DNA from: Aliirhizobium smilacinae
GTDB lineage: Bacteria > Pseudomonadota > Alphaproteobacteria > Rhizobiales > Rhizobiaceae
DNA: 64,000 bases
NCBI RefSeq assembly: GCF_006335145.1
Contig: NZ_VDMN01000006.1
Location: forward strand, 1 to 64,000
Direction: 5' to 3'
The notes under the pieces were generated by a model. That model was not told the DNA's origin. It saw only the letters and a list, made by a program, of their open reading frames with translations, and made no database searches. A program made the translations under genes and the position numbers. Numbering within the stretch: the first letter of the stretch is position 1; every line of letters starts with the position of its first letter. This document shows positions 53,901 to 62,041 of this stretch, in pieces.

Positions 53901-54857
53901 GTGACGAAGAACCCTTACACTCCGTCTTCGACCATCGCGGAAGCAGCGGAACCGCCTCATCGCGTGATGTTTCTGAGCGTTGGCCAGACGCCGCGCGAAG
54001 ATATTATCGACGACATGCTGGAAAACCTCGATCTGCCGATCGAAGCGCTTGAAATCGGTGCTCTGGACAGGCTTTCGCAGGCAGAGATCAACGATTTCAA
54101 GGTGCGGCCCGGCGAGACGAGCATCGTCACCCGGCTTTCCGACGGCAGCGATATCGTCGTGTCGAAACCGAGGATCGCCGAGCGGATGGCGAAGATCGCC
54201 GCCGCATTCCAACCAAACGAATTCGATCTGGTGGTGATCCTGTCGACCGGGCTGTTTCGGGATTTCGAAAGCACGTGCCCGACCGTCAATGCCCAGCGGG
54301 CAATGGAATCGACGGTCATTTCGCTTGCCGCGCATGGTTCGGCCGTGGGCTTGATCCAGCCGCTGGAGCAGCAGATCGGCGAACTCGATATTCCGGCGCT
54401 CGCGCCTTACAAGGTCACTGCCAGCTACGCTGCAGATGGGAACAAACGATTGCTGGCAAGCGCGCTGGTCGATCTTTCGGATTCGGAGATCATCGTGCTG
54501 AATTCGGTGAGCTTTACCGAAGCCGACAGGCAGACGGTGGCCAAGGCGAGCGGCAAGCCTGTGGTGCTTGCAAGACGTATCGTCGTCAGCGCGATCCGGC
54601 TGCTTTTGCACGGTACGCATCCGGTTGCCATGCCCGGCGTTCCGGCAGAATTTCTGGAAAAACTGCAGCGTCTCACACCGCGCGAGCGGCAGGTGCTTTC
54701 GCTGGTGGCCGAGGGATTGTCGAACAAGGCGATCGCACGTCAGCTCGGGATCAGCCCCAAGACGGTCGAAATCCACAGGTCCAATGTGATGACGAAAATG
54801 GAGGTGACGTCCTCCAATGCGCTGATCCGGATGGTTGTCGCCGCGGGTCATCCCTAA
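53901..54857 (+). CDS. AroM-like domain fused to a LuxR-type DNA-binding domain
   Basis: This 318-residue protein has an AroM-like (Asp/Glu racemase-like fold) domain over about residues 20-240 and a LuxR/NarL helix-turn-helix at about 255-318 (LTPRERQVLSLVAEGLSNKAIARQLGISPKTVEIHR is its core). Compared with the stand-alone AroM protein encoded next, both racemase-position cysteines are serine (LLCTG becomes ILSTG; HCMGY becomes NSVSF). I infer a ligand-sensing, non-catalytic regulator of the flanking operons. The GTG start at 53901 has poor ribosome-site spacing, so the N-terminus is uncertain. Confidence 0.82.
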   Translation: MTKNPYTPSSTIAEAAEPPHRVMFLSVGQTPREDIIDDMLENLDLPIEALEIGALDRLSQAEINDFKVRPGETSIVTRLSDGSDIVVSKPRIAERMAKIAAAFQPNEFDLVVILSTGLFRDFESTCPTVNAQRAMESTVISLAAHGSAVGLIQPLEQQIGELDIPALAPYKVTASYAADGNKRLLASALVDLSDSEIIVLNSVSFTEADRQTVAKASGKPVVLARRIVVSAIRLLLHGTHPVAMPGVPAEFLEKLQRLTPRERQVLSLVAEGLSNKAIARQLGISPKTVEIHRSNVMTKMEVTSSNALIRMVVAAGHP

Positions 54858-54948
54858 CAAAAATAATCGTGTTTGCGTAATAAAATTGCGCGAAAAGCAC
54901 GGTTTGCCTAAAAAATGATCGCAAAATATATTACCGAATTGTTTTCCT

Positions 54949-54968
54949 CTAGGGGCATTACCCTATAG
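54949..54968. promoter_or_regulatory. 20-bp dyad, copy 2 (candidate AroM-LuxR operator)
   Basis: CTAGGGGCATTACCCTATAG is the near-identical inverted copy of the element at 53807. It stands 66 bases before the AroM gene that heads the rightward importer operon. Matching copies at both operons and next to a LuxR-type regulator suggest one regulon. Confidence 0.7.
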
Positions 54969-55033
54969 TGAAGCTGCATATTCGAGCGTTAGGCTCCCTG
55001 CCAACAAGACTAATGCAGGGAATGAACGAGAGC

Positions 55034-55714
55034 ATGCCTTCCACATCCAAGATTGCCTTCGTGACCATCGGGCAGACGCCCCGCGTCGATCTGGTTCCTG
55101 AAATGATGGCCGAGATTACATCAGGTCTGCCGGAAGGCCGTATCGTGCATCAGGAATTCGGCGTGCTGGACGGGATGAGCCCGGCAGAACTCGATGCGAT
55201 GCGCGCAAGGGATGGTGAGCATTCGTTTGCGACCCGGCTGAACAGCGGTGAGGAGATTGTTTCCTCCAAGGCGCTGACGGAAGAGAAGCTGAACGTCCTG
55301 TTACAGAAGATCGACGGCGAAGGTTTCGATCTCGTCGTTCTGCTCTGCACCGGCACGAAGATCGAGCCCTTGAAGAATACGCTTGTTGTCGAAGCGCAGC
55401 GGATCGTCGACTCGACAGTCGAAGCACTTGCCGCGTCCGCCCGCAAGCTCGGCGTCATCGTGCCGCTCGAACGGCAGATCCAGGATTTCGAAGAACGCCA
55501 TGTGCTGCCGGGTAATCCGAAACTGGTGTCGGCATCGCCTTATGCCGGTGGCGAGATGAGCGAACGTGCCAAGCAGCTGGAAGGCTGCGACCTCGTGGTG
55601 ATGCATTGCATGGGCTATTCGGCCGAGATGCACGAGGAAGTGCGTAAATCCATCGATGCGCCGGTATTGCTGTCACGCCGGTTGGTGGCGGGTGTCGTTC
55701 GCCAGATGCTCTAG
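55034..55714 (+). CDS. AroM family protein (Asp/Glu racemase-like)
   Basis: The 226-residue protein matches AroM, a family of unknown reaction with a racemase-like fold. Cys105 (LLCTG) and Cys192 (MHCMGY) occupy the places of the paired catalytic cysteines of aspartate, glutamate and hydantoin racemases. Several ATG or GTG codons upstream (54968, 55013, 55022) are possible starts. I chose 55034 because it gives the usual AroM N-terminus and leaves the operator free. It precedes a peptide-type importer by 50 bases. Confidence 0.8.
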   Translation: MPSTSKIAFVTIGQTPRVDLVPEMMAEITSGLPEGRIVHQEFGVLDGMSPAELDAMRARDGEHSFATRLNSGEEIVSSKALTEEKLNVLLQKIDGEGFDLVVLLCTGTKIEPLKNTLVVEAQRIVDSTVEALAASARKLGVIVPLERQIQDFEERHVLPGNPKLVSASPYAGGEMSERAKQLEGCDLVVMHCMGYSAEMHEEVRKSIDAPVLLSRRLVAGVVRQML

Positions 55715-55764
55715 AACTTGCATACAGTCTGACTTGAAAGCCGTTTAATAAGAGAGGGAACTAC

Positions 55765-57357
55765 ATGCTCGGCAAAATCATCAGGAATATCGCAATCGCG
55801 GGGCTGCTCGCCTCGTCGGTTCTTGCCACCCCTGCCGGCGCTTTCGAGCGCACCGACAAGGGCAATGTCATCGTGTTCGGCGGTCGTCAGGCGATCCCGG
55901 TTCTCGATCCGCATATCCGCTACGACTGGTCGACACGCATGATGCAGCAGGCCGTTTATGACGGGCTGGTCAAATACGAAGGCGATCCGGCCGAGATCAA
56001 GCCTTGGCTGGCTGAAAAGTGGGAAACCAGCGAAGACGGCAAGACCTGGACGTTCCATCTGGTCAAGAACGCAAAATTCCACAACGGCGATCCGGTGAAT
56101 GCCGAAGCTGTCCGTTATTCCTTCGAGCGCGGCCTGAAGCTCAACAAGGGCGTCGCCTGGATGCTCAAGGACTTTCTGGCGCCGGAAGGCATCAGCGTCG
56201 TTGACGATTATACGGTCAAGTTCGAGCTGAAGGGCCCATATACGCCTTTCCTCTCCTTCCTGCCCTGGTGGTACATCGTCAATCCGGCCCAGGTTAAGGC
56301 CCATGAAGTGGACGGCGATTACGGCCAGAAGTGGCTGACCGACAACGAAGCCGGCTCCGGTCCGTTCAAGCTCGGCCGCTGGGAACCGAACGTTCTTTAT
56401 GAAGCCGAAGCCGTTACCGATTACTGGAAGGGCTGGCCGCAGGGCGAAGCAAATCGTCCGGCCGGCGTGATCTTCAAGATCATCCGCGAACCTGCCGCAC
56501 AGAAGGCCGCTCTTCAGCGCGGCGAAGTCGATATCGTCGAAGGCCTGACCCCGGACGACTATGTCCAGATCGCGCGTGCCAAGGGCATCGCCATCGAAGA
56601 CCACAAGGGCATGACCACTTTCGGCATCAAGTTCAACACGCAGCAGGGGCCGACCGCCGACATCAATCTGCGCAAGGCAATTGCCTATGCGATGGACTAC
56701 GATGCGCTGATCCAGGTCTATAACGGTGCTGCCTCGCTTGAGACGAGCCCGATCCCGGATGCGATGCGCGGCCATATCGACGTGCCCGGCATTCCGCGCA
56801 AGGATCTTGCCAAGGCCAAGGAATATCTGGCGAAATCCGGTTATCCGAACGGCGGCATCACCCTGCCTTACGTTCACGTTGCCGGCCTCGAAGAAGCCCG
56901 CCGCATCGGCCTCGTGCTGCTCGACAGCCTGAAGCCGCTCAACATCAATGTCGAGATAAAGCCGGAACAGTGGCCTAACATGGTCGCCAACGGTTCCAAG
57001 GTCGAGACTTCGCCGTCGATGACTTCGGTCTACACGACCCCGGTCTCGACCGATCCGGACGCTGTCGCCTACCAGTATCACAAGAACAGCTGGGGCCAGT
57101 ATTTCGCGATGATGTTCTACGACAATCCGAAGGTCACCGAGATGATCGACAAGGCCCGGTCCTCGTCGAACTGGGATGAGCGCGCCAAGCTTTATGCCGA
57201 CATCCAGACCCAGATCGTCGCAGACCAGCCGGAAGTGTTCGGCATGCTGCAGAACCGCCGCTGGGCACGTCGTGACTACCTGCAGGGTTTCCAGTTCAGC
57301 CCTGTTCGTTTCACCGGCGAAGTCGATCTCTATCCGCTTTGGGTAAAGTCCGAATAA
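55765..57357 (+). CDS. Peptide-type ABC binding protein (family 5)
   Basis: This 530-residue periplasmic protein has a signal peptide (MLGKIIRNIAIAGLLASSVLA, cut after GA) and family-5 landmarks WETSEDGKTWTFHLVKNAKFHNGDPVNAEAV. Family members bind peptides, nickel, opines or other amides. Given HyuA, DUF917 and AroM neighbours, a cyclic amide or its carbamoyl derivative is a plausible ligand. GAGGGAA precedes the start. Confidence 0.88.
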   Translation: MLGKIIRNIAIAGLLASSVLATPAGAFERTDKGNVIVFGGRQAIPVLDPHIRYDWSTRMMQQAVYDGLVKYEGDPAEIKPWLAEKWETSEDGKTWTFHLVKNAKFHNGDPVNAEAVRYSFERGLKLNKGVAWMLKDFLAPEGISVVDDYTVKFELKGPYTPFLSFLPWWYIVNPAQVKAHEVDGDYGQKWLTDNEAGSGPFKLGRWEPNVLYEAEAVTDYWKGWPQGEANRPAGVIFKIIREPAAQKAALQRGEVDIVEGLTPDDYVQIARAKGIAIEDHKGMTTFGIKFNTQQGPTADINLRKAIAYAMDYDALIQVYNGAASLETSPIPDAMRGHIDVPGIPRKDLAKAKEYLAKSGYPNGGITLPYVHVAGLEEARRIGLVLLDSLKPLNINVEIKPEQWPNMVANGSKVETSPSMTSVYTTPVSTDPDAVAYQYHKNSWGQYFAMMFYDNPKVTEMIDKARSSSNWDERAKLYADIQTQIVADQPEVFGMLQNRRWARRDYLQGFQFSPVRFTGEVDLYPLWVKSE

Positions 57358-57394
57358 ACACTGGCTGAAGTCCCCTCACTCAAGCCAGAATAGT

Positions 57395-57430
57395 GCGCAT
57401 GGTCCGCTTTCCCAACCGCGGGCCATGCGC
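57395..57430 (+). other. Intercistronic hairpin between binding-protein and permease genes
   Basis: GCGCATGGTCCGC and GCGGGCCATGCGC form a 13-bp stem (one G-U pair) with a 10-base loop, midway between the binding-protein stop and the permease start. No T-tract follows. It is placed like the hairpins at 13071 and 29518. Confidence 0.65.
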
Positions 57431-57454
57431 CAATCATAACAAACGGAGAAGACG

Positions 57455-58462
57455 ATGCTGACATTCGCCTTCCGCAAAATTCTGACACTGCTCGGCACGA
57501 TGATCGGCATTGCGGCGCTGACCTTTGTCATCACCAATATCGCCCCTGGTGATCCTGCCCGGCTCGTCGCCGGTCCCAATGCGACCGAAGACATGGTCGC
57601 GACGATCCGCAGCGAATACGGGCTCGACAAGTCGCTGCCGGAACAGTTCATCGTCTATATGGGCGATCTCGTGCGCGGCGATCTCGGCACATCGATCGTC
57701 ACCACCCGTCCGGTGCTTGAAGAAGTGATGCGTTATGCCCCGGCGACGCTGGAACTCGTCTTCGTCGCCATGTTTCTCGGCATCGTCATCGGCGTTCCGC
57801 TCGGCATGCTGTCGGCCGTCTACAAGGACGGGCCGCTCGACCAGGTAACGCGCATATTCTCTATTTCGGGCGTTGCACTGCCGGCCTTCTGGTTCGGCAT
57901 CATCTTGCAGCTGATGTTTGCGGTCGATCTGGAATGGCTGCCGGTCTCGGGGCGTTTGCCGCTCGTCACCCGCCCGCCGGAATTTGTGACCGGCCTGCTT
58001 CTGGTCGACAGCCTCATCGCCGGCAAATTCTCGACGTTCTGGGTCTCGTTGCAGCATATCATCTTGCCGGCAATCGTTCTGTCATTTCCCTGCCTCGCCT
58101 CGATCCTGCGCGTCAACCGCGCCGAGATGATCGAAGTGCTGCAGTCGGATTATATCGTGGCTGCCCGCGCTCACGGCATCTCGTCTTTCCGCATCGTCGC
58201 GCTTTATGCGCTGAAGAATGCCATGCTGCCGACGCTTGCGATGATCGGACTGCGCTTCGGCTGGATGCTCGGTTCGACGGTTCTCGTCGAAACCGTGTTC
58301 GACTGGCCGGGCATCGGGCTCTATGCGGTCTCTTCCGCCCTGTCGTCCGACTTCAAGCCCGTCGTCGGCGTGACACTGATGATCGGTTTCTTCTTTATCG
58401 TCGCCAACACCCTCGTTGATCTGGCCTATGCCTGGATCGACCCGCGTCTCAGGAAAGCGTGA
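57455..58462 (+). CDS. Peptide-type ABC permease, DppB type
   Basis: The 335-residue membrane protein has the DppB start (FRKILTLLGTMIGIAALTFVITNIAPGDPA) and the C-terminal VLVETVFDWPGIGLYAV motif. GGAG precedes the ATG. Its TGA overlaps the start of the next permease gene. Confidence 0.9.
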   Translation: MLTFAFRKILTLLGTMIGIAALTFVITNIAPGDPARLVAGPNATEDMVATIRSEYGLDKSLPEQFIVYMGDLVRGDLGTSIVTTRPVLEEVMRYAPATLELVFVAMFLGIVIGVPLGMLSAVYKDGPLDQVTRIFSISGVALPAFWFGIILQLMFAVDLEWLPVSGRLPLVTRPPEFVTGLLLVDSLIAGKFSTFWVSLQHIILPAIVLSFPCLASILRVNRAEMIEVLQSDYIVAARAHGISSFRIVALYALKNAMLPTLAMIGLRFGWMLGSTVLVETVFDWPGIGLYAVSSALSSDFKPVVGVTLMIGFFFIVANTLVDLAYAWIDPRLRKA

Positions 58463-59400
58463 TGACGGCTGCACCCATGAACACACAGATCGACACCCCG
58501 GCGGAAGCATCACGCCCGCTCACCTTCCGCGAACGACATGCGAGCCAGATCCGCCAGTGGCGGCTCTATGCGCATATGTTCCGCAAGAGCTTTTCGTCGA
58601 TGCTCGGCCTGACGCTGGTCGTGCTCTTCCTTCTGCTGGCCGCCTTCGGGCCGTTGATCGTGCCCTATCCGGAAGCGGCGAGCGGTGCGATCAACATGTC
58701 GGCCAAGCTGCAGCCGCCGAGCAGCACCTATTGGTTCGGCACGGATGAAATGGGCGCGGACATCTTTTCCCGCGTCATCATCGGTGCGCGGACATCGCTG
58801 TGGATCGGTGTCGTCATCACCGGCCTTGCGGCGATTGTCGGCATTACGCTCGGCATCATTGCCGGTTACCGTGGCGGATGGGTTCGTGCTGTAATCATGC
58901 GCATCACCGAACTGTTCCTTGCTGTTCCCGGTCTGGCGCTCGCGCTTGCGATCGTCGCGGCCCTCGGCCCCGGCATTACCAATTGCGTGCTGGCGCTCGC
59001 GATCGTCTGGTGGCCCGGTTATGTGCGCCTGGTCGAAGCGAAAACGCTGTCGATCAAGGAAGAGCTGTTCATCGAATCCGCCCGCTCGATCGGTGCGAAA
59101 ACGCCGTGGATCCTCTGGCATCATATCCTGCCGAACTGCATGTCGCCGATCATCGTCAAGATGAGCATGGACATGGGCATGGCGATCCTGTCGGCCGCCA
59201 GCCTCGGCTTTATCGGGCTTGGCGCACAGCCACCTTCGCCGGAATGGGGCTCAATGATCTCGGTCGCCCGCACCTATATGCCGGATTGGTGGTGGTATTC
59301 GCTCTTCCCGGGCGCTGCGATCTTCCTCACCGTGCTTGGCTTCAACCTGCTGGGCGATGGCCTGCGCGACATTCTCGACCCAAGGAGCCGCGACCGATGA
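58462..59400 (+). CDS. Peptide-type ABC permease, DppC type
   Basis: This 312-residue permease has the YWFGTDEMGADIFSRVIIGAR motif, the EAA loop and the GLGAQPPSPEWG end of DppC proteins. A GTG at 58459 is an alternative start. It overlaps the upstream permease stop by one base and the downstream ATPase start by four (ATGA). Confidence 0.9.
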   Translation: MTAAPMNTQIDTPAEASRPLTFRERHASQIRQWRLYAHMFRKSFSSMLGLTLVVLFLLLAAFGPLIVPYPEAASGAINMSAKLQPPSSTYWFGTDEMGADIFSRVIIGARTSLWIGVVITGLAAIVGITLGIIAGYRGGWVRAVIMRITELFLAVPGLALALAIVAALGPGITNCVLALAIVWWPGYVRLVEAKTLSIKEELFIESARSIGAKTPWILWHHILPNCMSPIIVKMSMDMGMAILSAASLGFIGLGAQPPSPEWGSMISVARTYMPDWWWYSLFPGAAIFLTVLGFNLLGDGLRDILDPRSRDR

Positions 59401-61043
59401 CAGCTCTCCTCGACATCAAAAATTACCGGCTCGACATCGGTACTTTCGACGGCCCGGTGCATGTGCTGAAGGGCATCAATCTCACCGTCAACCGTGGCGA
59501 TACGGTCGGTATCGTTGGCGAATCCGGTTCGGGCAAGACTGTGCTGGTGCGTTCCGTACTCGGTATCGGACCGCGCAATGCGAAGGTCGTCGAAGGCTCC
59601 ATCTCTTTTGACGGACAGGACATTACCAACCTGCCGGAGAAGGACTGGACGAAGATCCGCGGTATCCGCATCTCGATGATCTTCCAGGATCCGATGACCT
59701 ATCTCAACCCGCTGTTTACCGTCGGGCGGCAGATCTCGGATGTCATCGCTGCGCATGAAAAGGCAGCCGGTACAGGTGTGTCTTCCAAGGCGGCGCGTCG
59801 CACCCGCACCGAAGATCTGCTGGATCAGGTCGGGCTGCCGAACCCGTCCATGCTGTTTTCGCAATATCCGCACCAGCTTTCCGGCGGCATGCGCCAGCGC
59901 ATTCTGATCGCCATGGCGCTGGCCGGCAAACCGGACATCCTGATCGCCGACGAGCCGACAACAGCGCTCGATGTGACCGTGCAGGCGCAGGTGCTTGACC
60001 TGATCAACTCGCTGGTGGAAAAACTCAATCTCACCGTCATCATGATCAGCCACGATATCGGCGCGATTGCCACCGTCGCGAAGCGCTGCGCGGTGATGTA
60101 CAAGGGCGAGATCGTCGAGCAGGGGATGACGCAGGACATCCTCAATCGTCCCCAGCACGAATACACGCAGCGTCTGCTTGCCGCGGTGCCGGATATCGAC
60201 ATTGCGCCCGAGAAAGTTGCGGCTGAAGCCACTGCGGCCAAACCGTCCAAGCCGGGCCATCTGCTGGAAGCGATCGATCTGAAGAAGGTCTATCGCAGCC
60301 AGTCCGGTGCCGATTTTACTGCCGTCAATTCGCTCAGCCTGTCGGTGAAGACTGGCGAGATTTTTGGCGTGGTCGGCGAAAGCGGTTCCGGCAAATCGAC
60401 GCTGGCGCGCATGCTGATGCGTCTGATCGAGCCGACGTCCGGCGATATCATCTTCGACGGCCAGAACATTTCCGGTCTCTCCGGCGAGCCGCTCCGCAAG
60501 ATGCGCCGGCATATGCAGTTTGTCTTCCAGAACCCGCATTCGGCGCTCAACGGCCGTCATACGATCGGTGATGCGATCGGCGAGCCGCTACGCATCCAGA
60601 CGAATATGAGCCGGCGGGATATCGAGGCGCGGGCGGAAGCCTTGCTCGACATCGTACAGCTGCCAAAAATGTTCAAATATCGTTATCCGCACGAGCTGTC
60701 CGGCGGCCAGAAGCAGCGTGTCTGCATTGCCCGCGCGATCGCCCTCAACCCGCGCCTGCTGATCCTCGACGAGCCGACCTCGGCGCTGGATATCTCGGTT
60801 CAGGCGCAGGTGCTCGACTTCCTTCAGGAGCTGCGCTCCGAGCTGAACCTCACTTATGTGTTCATCTCGCATAACCTCGCCGTCATCCGGCAGATCTGCG
60901 ACCGCACGATCGTTATGAAACGCGGCGAGATCGTCGAACAGGGCGACACCGAGCAGATCTTCATGGCGCCTCGCGAGGACTATACCAAGGCCCTGATCGA
61001 AAGCGGGCGAAAAACCTCGCAGGCGGCCAATCTGCAAGTTTAG
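59397..61043 (+). CDS. Fused DppD-DppF-type ABC ATPase
   Basis: The 548-residue protein contains two complete ATPase domains in tandem. Each has Walker A (GESGSGKT, then GESGSGKS), a signature (LSGGMRQRILIAMAL, then LSGGQKQRVCIARAI) and Walker B (DEPTTALD, DEPTSALD). It replaces the separate DppD and DppF proteins used by the importer at 20-25 kb, like GsiA of the glutathione importer. The ATG at 59397 overlaps the permease stop. Confidence 0.92.
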   Translation: MTALLDIKNYRLDIGTFDGPVHVLKGINLTVNRGDTVGIVGESGSGKTVLVRSVLGIGPRNAKVVEGSISFDGQDITNLPEKDWTKIRGIRISMIFQDPMTYLNPLFTVGRQISDVIAAHEKAAGTGVSSKAARRTRTEDLLDQVGLPNPSMLFSQYPHQLSGGMRQRILIAMALAGKPDILIADEPTTALDVTVQAQVLDLINSLVEKLNLTVIMISHDIGAIATVAKRCAVMYKGEIVEQGMTQDILNRPQHEYTQRLLAAVPDIDIAPEKVAAEATAAKPSKPGHLLEAIDLKKVYRSQSGADFTAVNSLSLSVKTGEIFGVVGESGSGKSTLARMLMRLIEPTSGDIIFDGQNISGLSGEPLRKMRRHMQFVFQNPHSALNGRHTIGDAIGEPLRIQTNMSRRDIEARAEALLDIVQLPKMFKYRYPHELSGGQKQRVCIARAIALNPRLLILDEPTSALDISVQAQVLDFLQELRSELNLTYVFISHNLAVIRQICDRTIVMKRGEIVEQGDTEQIFMAPREDYTKALIESGRKTSQAANLQV

Positions 61044-61070
61044 GCCGATCGCAGAACCACGCTGATACGG

Positions 61071-61104
61071 AAACCCTGTGCCTCCTGTGGTACAGGGTTT
61101 TCTC
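61071..61104 (+). terminator. Terminator after the fused ATPase gene
   Basis: AAACCCTGT and ACAGGGTTT pair over 9 bp followed by TCTC, 27 bases after the stop codon. The T-run is part of the stem end, a usual arrangement. The remaining gap to 61295 shows nothing else recognisable. Confidence 0.65.
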
Positions 61105-61295
61105 GTGTCCGAAGACGCCAGGCGTTTTGCAAAAACTTCCTGAACCTATCCGTCTCGCTTTTTCCAGTTGAAATTCCGGCTGCAAAGCACAATTTCTTCG
61201 CAGATGCGAAAGCGCGGCTGAAACCGTTTCACGACTTACGAATATGCTGATAGGCCGGGTTGCAGGTTTCCTCGCCGACTTCTGGGAGTTCGTCT

Positions 61296-62033
61296 TTGAC
61301 CACTACCCCCTACATGCTTCTGACGGGCGCAAGCCGCGGGATTGGCCATGCGACGGTCAAGCTGTTTCTGGAAAAGGGCTGGAGAATCCTGACCGTTTCA
61401 CGTCAGCCGTTTTCCGAGGAATGCCGCTGGCCTTCGGCACGGGAGAGCCATATCCAGGCGGATCTGGCCGAGCTTTCGAGCATCGATGACCTCGTTGAAG
61501 AGGTGCGGCAACGTTTGCCCGACGGCAAGCTGGCGGCGCTCGTCAACAATGCCGGGATTTCCCCGAAAGGTGCCGATGGCGCCAGATTGGGTGTCGCCGG
61601 CACGGATGCCGATACCTGGACGAAGGTGCTGAACGTCAACCTCATCTCGACAGCGCTTCTGGCGCGGGCGTTGATACCCGAGCTTGAGGCTGCGCGCGGT
61701 TCGATCGTCAACGTCACCTCGATTGCCGGTTCCCGCGTCCATCCCTTTGCGGGTGTCGCTTACGCGGCTTCGAAGGCCGGTCTTGCTTCACTGACCCGCG
61801 AACTTGCGCATGAGTTCGGCCCGCGTGGCGTGCGTGCCAACGCCATCGCGCCGGGCGAGATTGCAACGGCGATTCTGTCGCCAGGGACTGACGATCTGGT
61901 GCAGGCCGAAGTGCCGCTGGGCCGGCTCGGAACGACCATCGAAGTGGCCAAAACCATCTATTTCCTCTGCACTGAGCAATCGTCCTATATCAATGGTGCG
62001 GAAATCCACATCAATGGCGGGCAGCACGTCTGA
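61296..62033 (+). CDS. Short-chain dehydrogenase/reductase
   Basis: The 245-residue SDR has the cofactor motif TGASRGIGHA, NNAG, a catalytic serine in VTSIAG and YAASK with the catalytic Tyr and Lys. The ATG region is missing; a TTG at 61296 with GGGAG seven bases upstream gives the normal N-terminus (MTTTPYMLLTGAS). The substrate is not predictable. It stands alone, convergent with the next gene. Confidence 0.87.
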   Translation: MTTTPYMLLTGASRGIGHATVKLFLEKGWRILTVSRQPFSEECRWPSARESHIQADLAELSSIDDLVEEVRQRLPDGKLAALVNNAGISPKGADGARLGVAGTDADTWTKVLNVNLISTALLARALIPELEAARGSIVNVTSIAGSRVHPFAGVAYAASKAGLASLTRELAHEFGPRGVRANAIAPGEIATAILSPGTDDLVQAEVPLGRLGTTIEVAKTIYFLCTEQSSYINGAEIHINGGQHV

Positions 62034-62041
62034 ACCCTGAG

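Noticed and set aside
55711..57081. 456-codon open frame antisense to the binding-protein gene
   Set aside because: It mirrors codon periodicity of the sense gene, which has a signal peptide and family-5 motifs.
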